Shown here in pieces: positions 13,130-25,773 of a stretch of 64,000 nt of DNA. How positions within the stretch are numbered: position 1 is the first letter of the stretch; each line of letters begins with the position of its first letter. The DNA comes from Epiperipatus broadwayi (lineage: Eukaryota > Onychophora > Udeonychophora > Euonychophora > Peripatidae): NCBI GenBank assembly GCA_028023455.1, contig JAQFVV010006232.1, forward strand, positions 1,415,928-1,479,927, given 5' to 3'. The translations under genes were made by a program, and so were the position numbers. Below the pieces are notes generated by a model. It ran no database searches. It was given only the letters and a program-made list of their open reading frames with translations, and had not been told where the DNA came from.

Positions 13130-13440
13130 GCTTTCAAAAAGGCATTTTATTGATTCTATAAAAGGTTACATTAAAAGTGGTTTACATAATTTTGGTATAT
13201 ACATTGATTTATTCTGTTACATAAAAAATAAATATTTGAATGATATAGTTCAATTTATGGCTTCTTGAGTTGTTTGAACTTTTGTGACTTGAATGAGTCC
13301 TTAAAAAAATCATAATAGTTGATGTATAAGTTGCTTTTTTGATCTTTTTGCTGTTTATAGCTTGTATGCATATAATTAAAAATCTGAGAAGCTATTGACA
13401 CGTTTTCTCTAGTATTTTTTGTCAGATACTTAGTGTTGTG

Positions 13441-15017
13441 TTATAGCATTGATTGTTCTTTTAGTAGTGACCATGTTGCAGCATATAAGTGGGGGTTTGT
13501 TATGATTTTATCTCGATTCCTTATTTGTGTTAATTTGTTGTGAAAGGTAGCTGGATGCCGCCTGGTGTTATTTCCTATTATAAAAGTGCACCTTGTACAC
13601 CAAAAAGCATATAGAATAAAAGTAGCTGCTCTAATGTTTGGTATTGATTTTGTTTTGTATGCAGCAATTATATTTTCAATTGATGTGTTAGGTTTTCTGT
13701 AGGTGTCAAAAATTATTTTTCTTATGTGTTTGAGTGCTGTACATTGGTATAGCATGTGTTGTAAGGTTTCTTCTGATCGATGGCACAGTCTGCAAAAAGG
13801 ATCTATTTTGAAGTACATTCTCTTGTGATGCAGAAAATAGGTTGTGGGCATGGCAACAAGATTTAATTTCAAAATAAAGTCAAAAAATTTTGGTTCCAGA
13901 GCTCATTTTTTAAATTCTTTTAGTAATCTTTTGTTGTTTATCCCTAACATTGGTGCTACATCATTAATGTTATTTATTTCATTTGTGAGATCATAGATAT
14001 TCCAATATGAATATTTGTGTGTATATTGTTCAGGTATGTTTGCCGTAGTTTTAAATTCATAAATAATTGTTGATATGTATGATTGAGTTGGAGGTGGACG
14101 ATCAGTTGGGGTGATTTGCACAAGGTGTTTTAGTTTTGTGAATTGCTGTAAAGTGGTAATTATGAGATTCCTTTGTTTTTGGATGTGAAATATGTTAATA
14201 TTGTGTAAACCTAGTCCATTTTTAATGAGTGGTTGATTGAGCCTTCTTGTTGAAATTGCTACTGTTTTTTGGACCATAGTAGTTGATTGCAGATGGTTTT
14301 TATTTTTGATTTAAAAACTTTTGAGAAAGATATAATCGGTAAATAATAAACTATTTTTGTTATGATGAGCTGGTTTATCAGCTGTACTTTGGAATATATG
14401 GATAAATATGTTTTTGATAATGAGTTTACTATTTGTTTGGCCTCCTCCTTTAGTTTATTTTGTATGTGGCATCTCATTCCTGTAAGTCCCATATGGAAAG
14501 GAAAACCAAGAAAAGAAGTTGGTTTTGATTGGTATGTGTTTGTGCACAGCTTTCCTGTAAATAGTGACCATGCTGATGTTTTTGTGGGATTGAATTTCAA
14601 TTTATATTGCTTAGTATAGTCTTCAAGAATATTTTGTAGCTGGGCAAGTTGTTTTTTTGATGATAGGAAAACAGTAACATCATCCATATATGCTAAGCAT
14701 GGTATATGTTCTGTAGTGCCTGGTATCTGTATTCCAGTAAAAGATTGTTCTATTTTTTGAATGAGAGAGTTAATGTATAGTATGAATAGTAATGAGCTGA
14801 GAGGTGATCCTTGAGATATTGATTGTGTAGGAGTAAATGATGGGGAGTTTCTTCCATTGATGGTTATATGGATTTCACAATTTAGAAGTAAGTTTGCTAT
14901 TAGATATAGATGAGTTTTGGGTATATCAGTGTTATTGAGCATTTTTAGAAGTATAGGTATATCTATTGAATCAAATGCTGCCTCAATATCTAATTGTACA
15001 GCTATGGGGCCATATTT
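13441..15017 (-). pseudogene. Copy B ORF2, 3' part: RT palm to C-terminal zinc finger
   Basis: In order: DIEAAFDS (RT motif A, near 14980), SQGSPLSSLLF (near 14810), the catalytic LAYMDDVTVF (near 14690), a thumb region, then CRLCHRSEETLQHMLYQC (zinc finger), FWCTRCTF, NNTRRHPATF and AATWSLLKEQ at the end. One frameshift lies near 14265 and one tryptophan codon near 13905 is now TGA (KK-stop-SSGT in place of KKWSLEP). Otherwise long stretches are open, so the copy is less decayed than A. The remaining 13130-13440 is 3' UTR. Confidence 0.88.
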
Positions 15018-15471
15018 TTAAACCAGATTTATTTGGCCCAACAGAAACAAAAACACCTTTTACCACAAATGTCTTTATAGAAAAAATAGACAGTATCCCA
15101 AATGCATGCCACCCAGGTAGCCCCAGAATTCCAGCTTTTGTCTTAAAACACATGAGTCAATTCACTGCAAAATATTTATGCAATTTAGCAAACTATTTAA
15201 CACAAAAAATACAGTACATGGAAGGAGTGTACCCAATTGCAATTGTTCCTTTCAACAAAACAAAACACATTACTCCCTCACTAACTAATATACGACCTAT
15301 ATCCATGGGGCCATTACCGATTAAAATCATAGAAAAAATCATAAAGCAAGAAATTGAGCCACACATAGCAATGCTTATTTCAAAATACCAATTTGCAAAA
15401 AAAAATTCATCAACAATACAAGCAGCTCTATTCTTTAAAACAATCCTAGCATCAATAAGAAAACAAAAAAA
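15018..15471 (+). pseudogene. Copy B ORF2, inverted 5' segment: N-terminal RT region
   Basis: Plus-strand reading gives PDLFGPTETKTPFTTN, NACHPGSPRIPAFV, YPIAIVPFNK, NIRPISMGPLPIKI and YQFAKKNSSTIQAAL, each matching the minus-strand copy A ORF2 at 9060-9600. The reading is open until it runs into the TTA array at 15472. The ATG-initiated open frame starting at 14966 and the poly-Tyr extension to 15787 are not a gene: they are antisense sequence and microsatellite joined to this segment. Confidence 0.88.

Positions 15472-16137
<666 letters not shown>

Positions 16138-16175
<38 letters not shown>
16138..16175. repeat. Short (TTA)n tract, about 12 units
   Basis: 38 bp of TTA between the 5' end of copy C and a plus-strand retrotransposon tail. 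Confidence 0.95.
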
Positions 16176-16410
16176 TTTTGTGTCAATGGTTGTGTAGTAT
16201 GTATTAATTTTGGCATTTATTTTATTTATTTAATTAATTTTATTTATTTCCTAAACTGTTCTTTTGAGTTTTTGATTGTATTTTTATTTAATTTATTTTT
16301 ACATGTAAATTCCACACACAAGATTTTTCTTGTTTGGAGTTTTTAAATATTTGTGATGTACTTTGTTTTATTTCATAGAATAAATTGAATTGAAAATTGA
16401 ATTGAATTGA
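16176..16410 (+). mobile_element. 3' tail of a different non-LTR element, plus orientation, ending in TTGAA repeats
   Basis: A 235-bp non-coding piece ends ATAGAATAAATTGAATTGAA followed by further TTGAAT units and then ATT repeats. AATAAA followed by a short tandem repeat tail suits the 3' end of a CR1/L2-type element, severely 5'-truncated. It is the only element in the cluster in plus orientation. Family assignment rests on the tail alone. Confidence 0.5.
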
Positions 16411-16571
<161 letters not shown>

Positions 16572-17146
16572 GTTTCAAAGCAAAACTTTATTGAGTCTAA
16601 AAAGTTACAGAGTCATATATTGATTTTTTACAAATGAAAAACAAATTACAACTTTCAGTATATAAGTCTTTATCTTTTCTGCATCCTTTTTTTTTCTTCT
16701 TGTTTTTAAATTTGGTCTTCTATCTAGTTCAGTTTATGCTTGCATTTTTTTTTTTTTAAAATTGGAAAAAATGCTGATGTTGAAAATGTCATCATCTATC
16801 TTATTGGTCTTTATATTTCATAGACTGGATCTCTGTTTCAAGTGTGACCATGTGGCTGCAAATATATCTGGTTGAGCTAGGATGCTGTCTCTTTTTCTTA
16901 ACAGTTCTAGTTTTATTGAATATGTTGCTGGGTGGCGTCGAGGGTTATTAGCAAGTGCAAAAGTGCATCTGGTGCACCAGTAGGCATAAAGGCTGTATGT
17001 TGCTGCACGAATAGCAGGGTTATTGCCTTTTTTAAATGTATTTATTATTTCATCCAATTGAAATGATAGCCTTTCTGTATGTGGTAAACATTGTGCGATG
17101 TATTGTTTCTAGGGCACTGCAGGAATGAAGAAAATGATCTTGTGTC
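16572..17146 (-). mobile_element. Copy D: 3' end of an L1/Tx1-type element (about 575 bp)
   Basis: Minus-strand fragment. The open end of ORF2 (16818-17057) reads AYWCTRCTFALANNPRRHPA and AATWSHLKQRSSL. Upstream, out of frame, TQDHFLHSCSALETI is the second half of the zinc finger. The 3' UTR is about 245 bp and ends with AATAAAG then TTTGAAAC against the ATT array. The sequence is clearly diverged from copies A-C. Confidence 0.87.
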
Positions 17147-18076
<930 letters not shown>

Positions 18077-18329
18077 TATTGTTTATTAAAATAAATATAT
18101 TCACTACATTAATTCATTTGAATACAGTTCAAAATATATTTACACAAATACAAATTTCATTCTTCTCCTAAGCTCATGAAGTTTTAAACATAATTTAAAA
18201 TAAAATATACCAATAATAAAAACAACAATAAATTTTATTTCAATAATAAATTATTATTTAATAAAAATATTGATTATACAACATTAGAGATTCCTATATT
18301 TTTTATATATACTAATTTTCCTTCTTTCC

Positions 18330-20440
18330 CCCCCATTTTAATATATTTTTAACTTGTTTTTTTCCCCTATAATATTGCAAACTTCTTAATTCAGTAAGTA
18401 AATAATTAAATAATTTAGGAACATAATGATTTATTACTCTTTTTTATATTTATTACAATATTTTGAAACTGTATATATATCTGTTTTTGTTAGAAATATT
18501 TCAAATTGTTTTATGTAAGACTTTTTTGAAAGTACTATCAAATTATTTTTCTCTATAATTATAAAAATCGAGAAGTTAGAAGTTGATTAAATAATATATT
18601 ATTTTATATACACTTTTTTCTTTATTGATATATTTTTGTTCTATTAGATAATCTTATTCATTTTTGCAGTAATTCTAATCTATTAATATTTAAAAAGTTT
18701 TCAAAACCAAAGAGTATTATTCCATATCTTAATAAAGATTCACATAAAGATTTATATATAGCAATAAGAATATTTAAAGGAAAAATATCGTCCATTTTGT
18801 AGAACATTGTTATAAAATATCTAAACTTATTAATTAATACATTTATATAATATTTTCATGACATTTTTTTAACTATCATCATTTCAAGATATCTAATAAA
18901 TTTTTACTTGTTCTTTTATATATTTATTATTACATATTACATTATTGTCATATAAATACACATGTGAATGTAGAGGTATATTAATATTTTTATATTTCAT
19001 CTGAGGAGAGCATATTAACATACATTTTGTTTTTTCTACATTTATATAAATTCCTTTCTCAAGGCACCAAAAAAGAATTTTTTTCAGACTTTCTTGACAT
19101 TCTTTAGTTGTAATATCTATATTGCATTTTTCACTCATAATAATAATATCATTTGCATATTGATATATTGATCCTTTGATATTAATATTTTCTAGATCAT
19201 TTGATATTTTTGCTACAACATATCTATCGTTTAAATAATTTTTTAAAAAAAAATTGAACAATTTTTCTCTAGCTCCACACTTTTGTAAACTGTGAATCAA
19301 TTACTTATACTCAATAATATCAAAAGCCTTAAAAAAATCTAAAAAAGATTACAGTTAAATATTTTATGTCATTTAATTCATTATTAATTTTATCTGTAAA
19401 ATTCTCTAGTAACATAGTTGTCTTTCGACCTTCTATGAATCCATATTAGTTTTCATTAAAAAAATTATTTTTAATTAAAATTTTTTAAATTATTTTATAA
19501 ATATATTTTATCTATTATTTTAGCGATTGAAGGAAGATTAGATATACACCTGGTTCTCTTTTTATGCAGACTTATTTAACATGATTTTGAAGTTACGTGA
19601 TTCGTGTTTCACCGAAAGTCGATTTCCGATAATGCGCTATTACTTTGAATAATAATAGCACATTATTGGAATTCGACTTTCATCTTAGTAATTTCAATAT
19701 TTTCAGTGCTTTATAATAGTAAGATTTTATGCAATAATGAAATTAAAATCATGATTTCTGCATTTTATGTATGCACATATTAAATTTTACAAGATTATAA
19801 TGTAAATTTGTTCAAACATTGTGCGTGTTAATTTTGCATTTTAAATCACATTCTGTTTTTGCTTCTTAAAAAAGAACGTAATCAATTATTTTCTTATTAA
19901 TGACACTAATCATTAACGTGCTCTTAAATTCCAATGAGAGCTAAATGTTTGTATGTCTGGATATCACAAGCTTCTTAAACAATTAATAAAATCATCGTCT
20001 CAAAGATTAATTACTAATTACGTTGTCACCAGAAAATCATAATAATTAAAACGTGTATAAAAAAATGTAAATTACTGTACTGTAAATTATGCATAAAAAT
20101 ATATTATTTTGAATAAAATTAAATATTATAGTTAAAAAAAGTTTGTCTTGTATCAATTTTTTTCAAATTTGAAATTTTTTATTAGTCATATTTTATTTCC
20201 TTATTTTTTTTGCGTGAATTTTAAAGTAATTTTATGTTGGTGCTTTGCTTTTACACGAATTTTGAAAAATCACAGACCGCATCCCCCCTTTTTCAATGTA
20301 AGTTACATCTATTTTTGCACGATTTCATTTGCACGTGTTTTCTGAGGAATCTATCTATCATGTAAAATGAGACCCAGGTGTAGCTCTATAATTATTAAAA
20401 TTATTTTTAGCATCAGATTTATAAATAAATTTATATAAAA
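18330..20440 (-). pseudogene. Reverse transcriptase relic of the CR1/Rex-like element
   Basis: In order along the element: FIYKSDAKNNFNNYR (20381-20430), then after the MITE ISNLPSIAKIIDKI (near 19520), YGFIEGRKTTMLLENF (near 19430), KAFDIIEY (near 19330), SLQKCGAREKLFNFFLKN (near 19280), IYQYANDIIIMSEKC (near 19150), a palm/thumb part with KTKCMLICS, then SLCESLLRYGIILFGFEN (near 18740) and PKLFNYLLTELRSLQYYR near 18400. The catalytic box is YAND instead of YADD. The expected PQGS motif is absent, and the protein jumps from KISNDLENINIKG to SIYQYAND, so a small internal deletion is likely. Several stops and frame changes make it non-functional. Confidence 0.72.
19547..20380. mobile_element. 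TA-flanked MITE, copy 1 (834 bp), Tc1/mariner-like ends
   Basis: It begins CACCTGGTTCTCTTTTTATG and ends with the inverse GAGACCCAGGTG, flanked by TA on both sides (19545-19546 and 20381-20382). TA duplication is typical of Tc1/mariner-type elements. An internal hairpin near 19610-19680 has arms with ATAATGCGCTATTACTTT and its imperfect complement. No transposase is visible. Two relatives lie at 36246 and 51240; this is the shortest. Confidence 0.88.
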
Positions 20441-21099
20441 TTTATTACTGAATCTTTAAAGTGTATTGAAAATAATATACCTGCATTTTAAATATAAATA
20501 CCATAAAGTGTTGAAAGATTGGCTCATAAGTTTACTATGATTGTACAACTTTGTAGCAGTGTTTTGTTTATGTTCAAGGATAATATTTTTAGTATTAGTA
20601 ATGTTATAGGTGTTTAATATTTACATAAAATATACAGATGACATTTGTATTTATAAAAGATCAAGATATTATAAAAGCTATTATGAATTATGTTGATGTG
20701 ATCGCAATTAGTTTCACAAGAAGCTGATGATGACATATTCGATATCCTGCAAGAAATTAGTTGATTTTTTAATCAAATGATGCTGAGCTTACATTTTTAT
20801 AATTTTTTTATAGGGCATGAATAAGTAATGTTAATAAATTACATATTAATGTGGTATTTCATTAATATTTATATATTGAAAAATGTTTATATGAATGCAA
20901 GTTTATTTTAAAATAAATGGAATTATAAGTTCTACCTTATCAATTAATAATAAACTGGGACAAAAGTGGCTTTTATTAAACTACTTCTAAAATTCAATTC
21001 AAACTTTAGTATTAAATTAAATATTATGAGTGTGTTGAAAATAAAATTTGATATGCCAATAGAAGAAACTTAACATTTGAATTAATAAAATGGATAATA
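20441..21099. other. AT-rich DNA without a recognised gene
   Basis: No ORF or repeat could be supported. If the Gypsy-like relic had a 5' LTR it should lie in or near here, but I see no matching sequence downstream. Confidence 0.5.
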
Positions 21100-21229
21100 G
21101 AATCACCAATGATAAATTAAAACAAATTATAGAAAAAGAATGCAGCAACATAATGAAACCAATAGAGGCAGAGTTAAGGCAAAACATATAAGAGATAAGG
21201 GTCAATGGAAAAGACATTCACTATCATCA

Positions 21230-21900
21230 TGTAATGCAAATGACTAGAGAAATGTCGATGATAAATGACAGAATAGAAGAACTGAGGTCAATAATACAAA
21301 ATAAAGATAAACACTTTGATATGTTGGAAGAATAAATAGAATGATACAATATCGATATTATGTCCACAGAGGTTCAACATAATGGCACAAAGAATAATAT
21401 TCAAACAACCACAAAAACAAAAGTGTAGATCTCTGAAAGAAGATTATTAGCAATAGTTCCACATTAAACATAATACAAAATGATGAACAGATGTTGCATC
21501 ATTAGTGTAAAGATATTTAAAGAAAATATAAGGAGTATCCCATGGAGTGTCTTCCCACATTAGAGGAATTGTTTGATTTAAAGAAAATGACTAAAAAGAA
21601 GAAAATAGTAATAGCCAGTCATCATCTAGGTATGGTTGCCAAGACTTTGTGGATGTCATTGCTTGAATTACTCTCACAATCTGAATTTAAAGCAAAATTA
21701 CATGCTCATTTTTGGAATGAGAATTGAAAAAACTCTATATGATAGAAAATATCTCAAGAAAAATATAACTTTAGTAGAGATAACGTTGTTCAATTCTTTA
21801 GGCAACAAGTAGTAAATCAAAAGACCTTAACTGTTCTTCATTTATTCAAAACAGCTATAGTGAGAATGGTTCCTTATTAAAGGGTTCATTAACTAATTTT
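21230..21900 (+). pseudogene. Gag-like relic of the Gypsy-type element
   Basis: A charged coiled-coil-like stretch (MTREMSMINDRIEELRSIIQ, near 21240) is followed by a piece at 21542-21727 with AKTLWMSLLELLSQSEFKAK and ending HFWNEN. A tryptophan-rich segment followed by F-x-x-x-F-W is common in Gypsy Gag capsid regions. No CCHC knuckle was found. The assignment relies on position before the protease and on these weak motifs. Confidence 0.45.
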
Positions 21901-21989
21901 CAGAGGGAAACCTTATACATGCTGATAAATTCACTAGAATTTGATTCAGATGAAATTATACAAGAAGACCACAGAAGATTGTATCAATA

Positions 21990-22349
21990 AATAACTTCCC
22001 AGAAATTATTGTAAAAATTGAAGAAATTGAAATAAAAGTCTTATTGGATATGATCAATCAAGTATCTATTGTTTTGAAGGCCCTATTCCATAAAATCCAG
22101 CAATTGAATAAATCAATTCCAGCATTACAACTAAAACAATCATTCACAAATCATGCCCGCAAATGGTTGAATGGCCAAATTATTTGCATAACAGATATTG
22201 ACTAAAATTCATTTTAATTTATTAAACTTGGAACATTTCTTTTATAATTATGATCAGATTAATACATAACCTGGTTATAGGCTCTGACTTCCTAAATAGT
22301 TTTATCTGTGTTATTGATTATAAAAGAAAACATATTCAACAGGATTAAA
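21990..22349 (+). pseudogene. Aspartic protease relic
   Basis: The stretch EIKVLLDMINQVSIV (near 22040) aligns by eye with the active-site region of retroelement proteases, but the expected D-T/S-G triad reads D-M-I. Further on HNLVIGSDFLNSF and VIDYKRK (22265-22340) match the conserved GSDFL region near the protease end. Stops between the two parts show decay. Confidence 0.6.
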
Positions 22350-22675
22350 TTATAAATTTTATATGTTATATACCATTTTTCTCAATAAGTCTTTCTTGTG
22401 GGACCATGTTGAATGATTTGGAATTCAGGTTAAAAGGTGAAGAATCCAGTAATCTTGGGATAAAGTAAGGAATTTGTTATGTGAAACACTGCATAAATTT
22501 TTAAAATATATTTTCAATATGACCTGGGATTATTAAGGGTTATACCCTTAGGATTTCATCTCAATGACAACAACCCATTTAAATGTAGATCCTAATGCAT
22601 ATCATATCAATATAAGAATAAAGTAAATACTCAAATACAACAAATGGTTCAATGAGACATTATCAAAAAATATGC

Positions 22676-23405
22676 TTCCCCATATAGTAATCCCTTGTTG
22701 GCCGGCAGAACAAAAGACAGGTTGGCACGAATCTGTATAGATGCTAGATTTTTAAAATCAAAAAACCCAAATCAGAATGCAATGTTCTACCTACTATATA
22801 GAAGCTGCTCATAAAATTTAGAGAAAAAAATATTTACTACTGCTGATCTCACAGTGAGTTACTGGCAGATGCCACTGAACCCTGAAGATCAAAAGTGCAT
22901 GGCCTACAAACATGAGAGACAGACACATGTAACCCACCATTTTCCATTTGGCCTGATAAACAGTGGAGCCAGTCTAATCCATTGATTAAATCAGGTATTA
23001 TCTGAAAGAGTTAAAATGTTATCATTATGTATGTTGACAATAAGTATTGATGAACATCTTCATCATTTATAAATCTTTTGAAATAAATGTCTAGATAAAA
23101 ACATCAAAATCAACATCAAAAAAAGTACTATCACTACAAAATAAATAATTTTCCTTGGCAATTTGGTCAGAATGGATGGAATAAATTCCCATCCTGAAAA
23201 TAGAGATGCTATCCAGAATTTCCCTACACTGGAAAACAGAAAACAACTTTACTATTTTTTCAGTTTATGCAATTTCTACTGCTGTTTTTACAAAAATTTC
23301 ACATATGATCCAACCCATCTCTCTCAGGTACTGAAAAAAGAAAAGAAATTTAGGTGGCAACCTGAGAATACACAAGAGATAAATTTAAAGCAAATTCTTA
23401 AATGA
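22676..23405 (+). pseudogene. Reverse transcriptase relic of the Gypsy-type element
   Basis: YSNPLLAGRTKDRLARICID (near 22680) matches the start of the Gypsy RT core. It continues with TTADLTVSYWQMPLNPEDQK (near 22840), then HHFPFGLINSGASLIH (near 22935). The YxDD box region (near 23030) is damaged, reading LCMLT. The C-terminal part is open at 23163-23405 with MDGINSHPENRDAIQNFP and FFSLCNFYCCFYKNF, the well-known connection to RNase H. Several stops interrupt the core. Confidence 0.75.
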
Positions 23406-23429
23406 ATTATTTTATATTATTCCAACTTC

Positions 23430-23970
23430 CAAACCCTATTTTATGTTCAAACCAACAGCAGTGGCTTGTGTTTGCCAGACAAAAAGCAAAGGCCATGTAT
23501 ACCATACATTTTTAGTAGACACTTAAAGGGTGTTGAGTTACACTACTCAACAATAGAAAAAGAAGCTTTTGAAATTGTTTAGGCCTTCAATAACTAAAAC
23601 CATTTTATTAGGCTCACAGGTTATTGTAATTATTGACCATAAAGATCTTGAATTTTATAAATAAGAGTATTTAAATAATGATAGATATGTCAGATAGAGC
23701 CTATTCTTGCAGCAATTTGACTACCAGGTACAATACTCCCAAAGCAAGCAAAATATAGTCTCGGATATACTCAGTAAAAATCCTATCAAATCAAAATCCT
23801 ATATCTTTGTCATGGATAATTCATCTGTAATGGTAATTTCACTGTTAGTTGATGATTCAGTCAAGATGGAACTAAAGAATTTAGACAAACAACAGTATCA
23901 TAATCATGAATTAAGAAATATAATAATACAATCAGCAAACAAAGCAAAAACTTTAGATGTCATCTTGTAG
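23430..23970 (+). pseudogene. RNase H relic of the Gypsy-type element
   Basis: In changing frames: SRHLKGVELHYSTIEKEAFE (near 23515), VIVIIDHKDLEFYK (near 23625) and QQFDYQVQYSQSKQNIVSDI with LSKNP (23707-23795). These correspond to the Y-S/T-x-x-E-K-E, T-D-H-K and G-K-x-N-x-V-A-D-x-L-S blocks of Gypsy RNase H. Two or more frameshifts and stops are present. Confidence 0.7.
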
Positions 23971-24129
23971 AGATTATTTGGAAGGAAACCATAAGGGATG
24001 GGTAAATAAGCTTCTCCAAATTATTAAATATATAAACTCTACTAAAAATGAATCCGTAGAGTTTAACCCAACTTGACTACATTTTGATTATGAAGAAACA
24101 ATTTAATAAAAAGTCAAATTCCAACAATA

Positions 24130-24430
24130 TCAGAAGAAATATACCATGATACTGTGAATGAGCTAAAGATACTCTTACTAAGGACAGTCATAAATGACAA
24201 TAAACTGATCCATAAAACCCAAACCAATTTAAATTAGGAGATTTGGTCATTATAAGGAATCCACTCATCGGTGACCCACAACAAAATAAATATAACATTT
24301 TTTTTATTTTGTATGAGGTCCTGCATGAAATAATAGAACAGAGAAATGAAAACATGTTTATAGGCAGTAGACCATATTGACCTAAAGAAATAAATAACAC
24401 CCAGAGTCCAAAGCCCATTCACACTAATAA
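24130..24430 (+). pseudogene. Integrase C-terminal relic; catalytic core absent
   Basis: YHDTVNELKI is followed, after a frame change, by LGDLVIIRNPLIGDP (near 24240), which matches the GDLVL-x-x-NP block of the integrase C-terminal domain. The zinc-binding HHCC and DDE core should occupy several hundred bp before it but only about 150 bp are available, so they were deleted. Confidence 0.55.
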
Positions 24431-24450
24431 AGGATAATTGGGGGAATATA

Positions 24451-25358
24451 TAATAAGGAATAGTACTAATGTAAACAATTAATGAAATACAAACAAAACC
24501 TTAATTAATAGTCTATAATCTTATCCAGAGAATGCATTCACTGCAAATAAAAGAAGAGTATAAACCTAAAAAATAAATAGGGTTAAAAAACTCAGTAAAA
24601 AGAAAATTAAATAGAAAGACTAACGCTATAATAAAAGTAATTTTTTTTCTTTTAAGTGAGGGAGTATATAACAATATGTATATTATTGAACCTATACATT
24701 AATATTAAAATAAAATTTTAAAATGTTTATGTTTTTACCTTACATTAAACCATTTATTTGTTATTTATTTATTTACATTTTGTTCAAGTATAGACTAATT
24801 AAATAAATTGTATATGTATACATTTTTTTTTTCAGAATGTTTATTCTCAAAGCATCCCAAATTATAAATAATTTTAAAAAACAACAACAAACAATTGTTA
24901 TAATTTAGACTTTAATTAGTACAAGTTGAGTTATAATAGTTGTGTATATGAGTTTGATTGAAATTATTAATTAAGTCTTATTTGCCAAAGCCCATTGTAT
25001 TTAATTTTTATAAAGATCAAATGATCTATATTTTTATTAATCTATGGAAATTCTAAAACACTGAGTAAGAAAATGTCAGATGCATTGTTCCTTCTAAATC
25101 TGCTCTATATTTGATAATCATAGTGTTCAAATGCATTTAGAAGTTTAGCTGTCATCATTATAGAAGAATCCTATTCACAAACTTCATTTTAAAATTTGAT
25201 GATGACTGATATATTCTGCAAAATTTATTTTTAAGAAATTGTGAGATAGGAAATTTATTCCATCTAAACTATTTTATTGTTGTATACCAGAATTCCACGA
25301 GAGAAGCTGTTTATGACTTCAATGGGTAAGATAAATATTTTTAAAAAATTGAATCATC
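24451..25358. other. AT-rich DNA without a recognised gene
   Basis: Nothing could be supported here. The stretch 24640-24700 (T-rich, then AAGTGAGGGAG) might be part of an LTR, but no second copy was found. Confidence 0.5.
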
Positions 25359-25366
25359 CTATAAGC

Positions 25367-25765
25367 TAGGGGTTCCCAACCTTTTTGCACTTAAGAGCAC
25401 ATTCTATAATACCAGCCAGATGGCGGGCACTATTTATTTTTTTCAACCAGATGGTGGGCACCATTTATTTTTTCAATGTAAATTTATAGTTGTATATTGT
25501 TAATAATACACATAATGTACAAAAAAGTATTTATTTCAAAAATAAAATTTTAACATATAATTAACGTTTATATTTTTACACTGTAAAAGTGTAGTATGCC
25601 CCACAATTTGATTACAATATAATACAATAATTTATAAGAAATTTTAAAAATTAAATTTATTTGTATCAGAAAAATAATTTTTTATTGTGTTTGGATAGCG
25701 GCGGGCACACATAAAATGGTCTGCGGGCGCCATGGTGCCCGCAGGCATAGGGTTGGGGACCCCTG
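25367..25765. mobile_element. hAT-type MITE (399 bp) with perfect 8-bp target duplication
   Basis: The left end reads TAGGGGTTCCCAACC and the right end GGTTGGGGACCCCTG, an inverted pair of 15 bp with two mismatches. The sequence CTATAAGC lies directly outside both ends (25359-25366 and 25766-25773). Ends of the type CAGGGGTCCCCAACC with an 8-bp duplication are standard for hAT elements. Inside are two tandem copies of a CAGATGG-GGGCAC block near 25418 and 25447. GC content is higher than the surroundings near the right end. No ORF. Confidence 0.93.
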
Positions 25766-25773
25766 CTATAAGC

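Larger units (their letters stand above)
13130..15471 (-). mobile_element. Copy B: 5'-truncated L1/Tx1-type element with an inverted 5' segment
   Basis: The 3' part (13130-15017) is minus strand and the 5' part (15018-15471) is plus strand. Together they cover ORF2 from just before the RT core to the 3' end. In element order the inverted piece ends at SIRKQKK and the non-inverted piece begins at KYGPIAVQL, which are adjacent in the normal protein. Adjacent breakpoints plus inversion of the upstream piece are the known result of twin priming in L1 elements. Both outer ends abut TTA arrays. The 3' end carries the same AATAAA...TTTGAAA-type terminus as copy A. Protein similarity to copy A is clear but incomplete, so B belongs to a different subfamily. 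Confidence 0.88.
21100..24450 (+). mobile_element. Ty3/Gypsy-like LTR retrotransposon relic
   Basis: Plus-strand relics occur in the canonical order gag, protease, reverse transcriptase, RNase H and an integrase C-terminal piece. The integrase catalytic core is missing, because only about 150 bp separate RNase H from the integrase tail. LTRs could not be identified. The internal order fits the Ty3/Gypsy type. The many stops and frameshifts indicate an old insertion. Confidence 0.75.

Noticed and set aside
21100-24700. LTR pair for the Gypsy-like relic
   Set aside because: I looked for a repeated sequence before 21.1 kb and after 24.4 kb and saw none; decay or deletion is possible.
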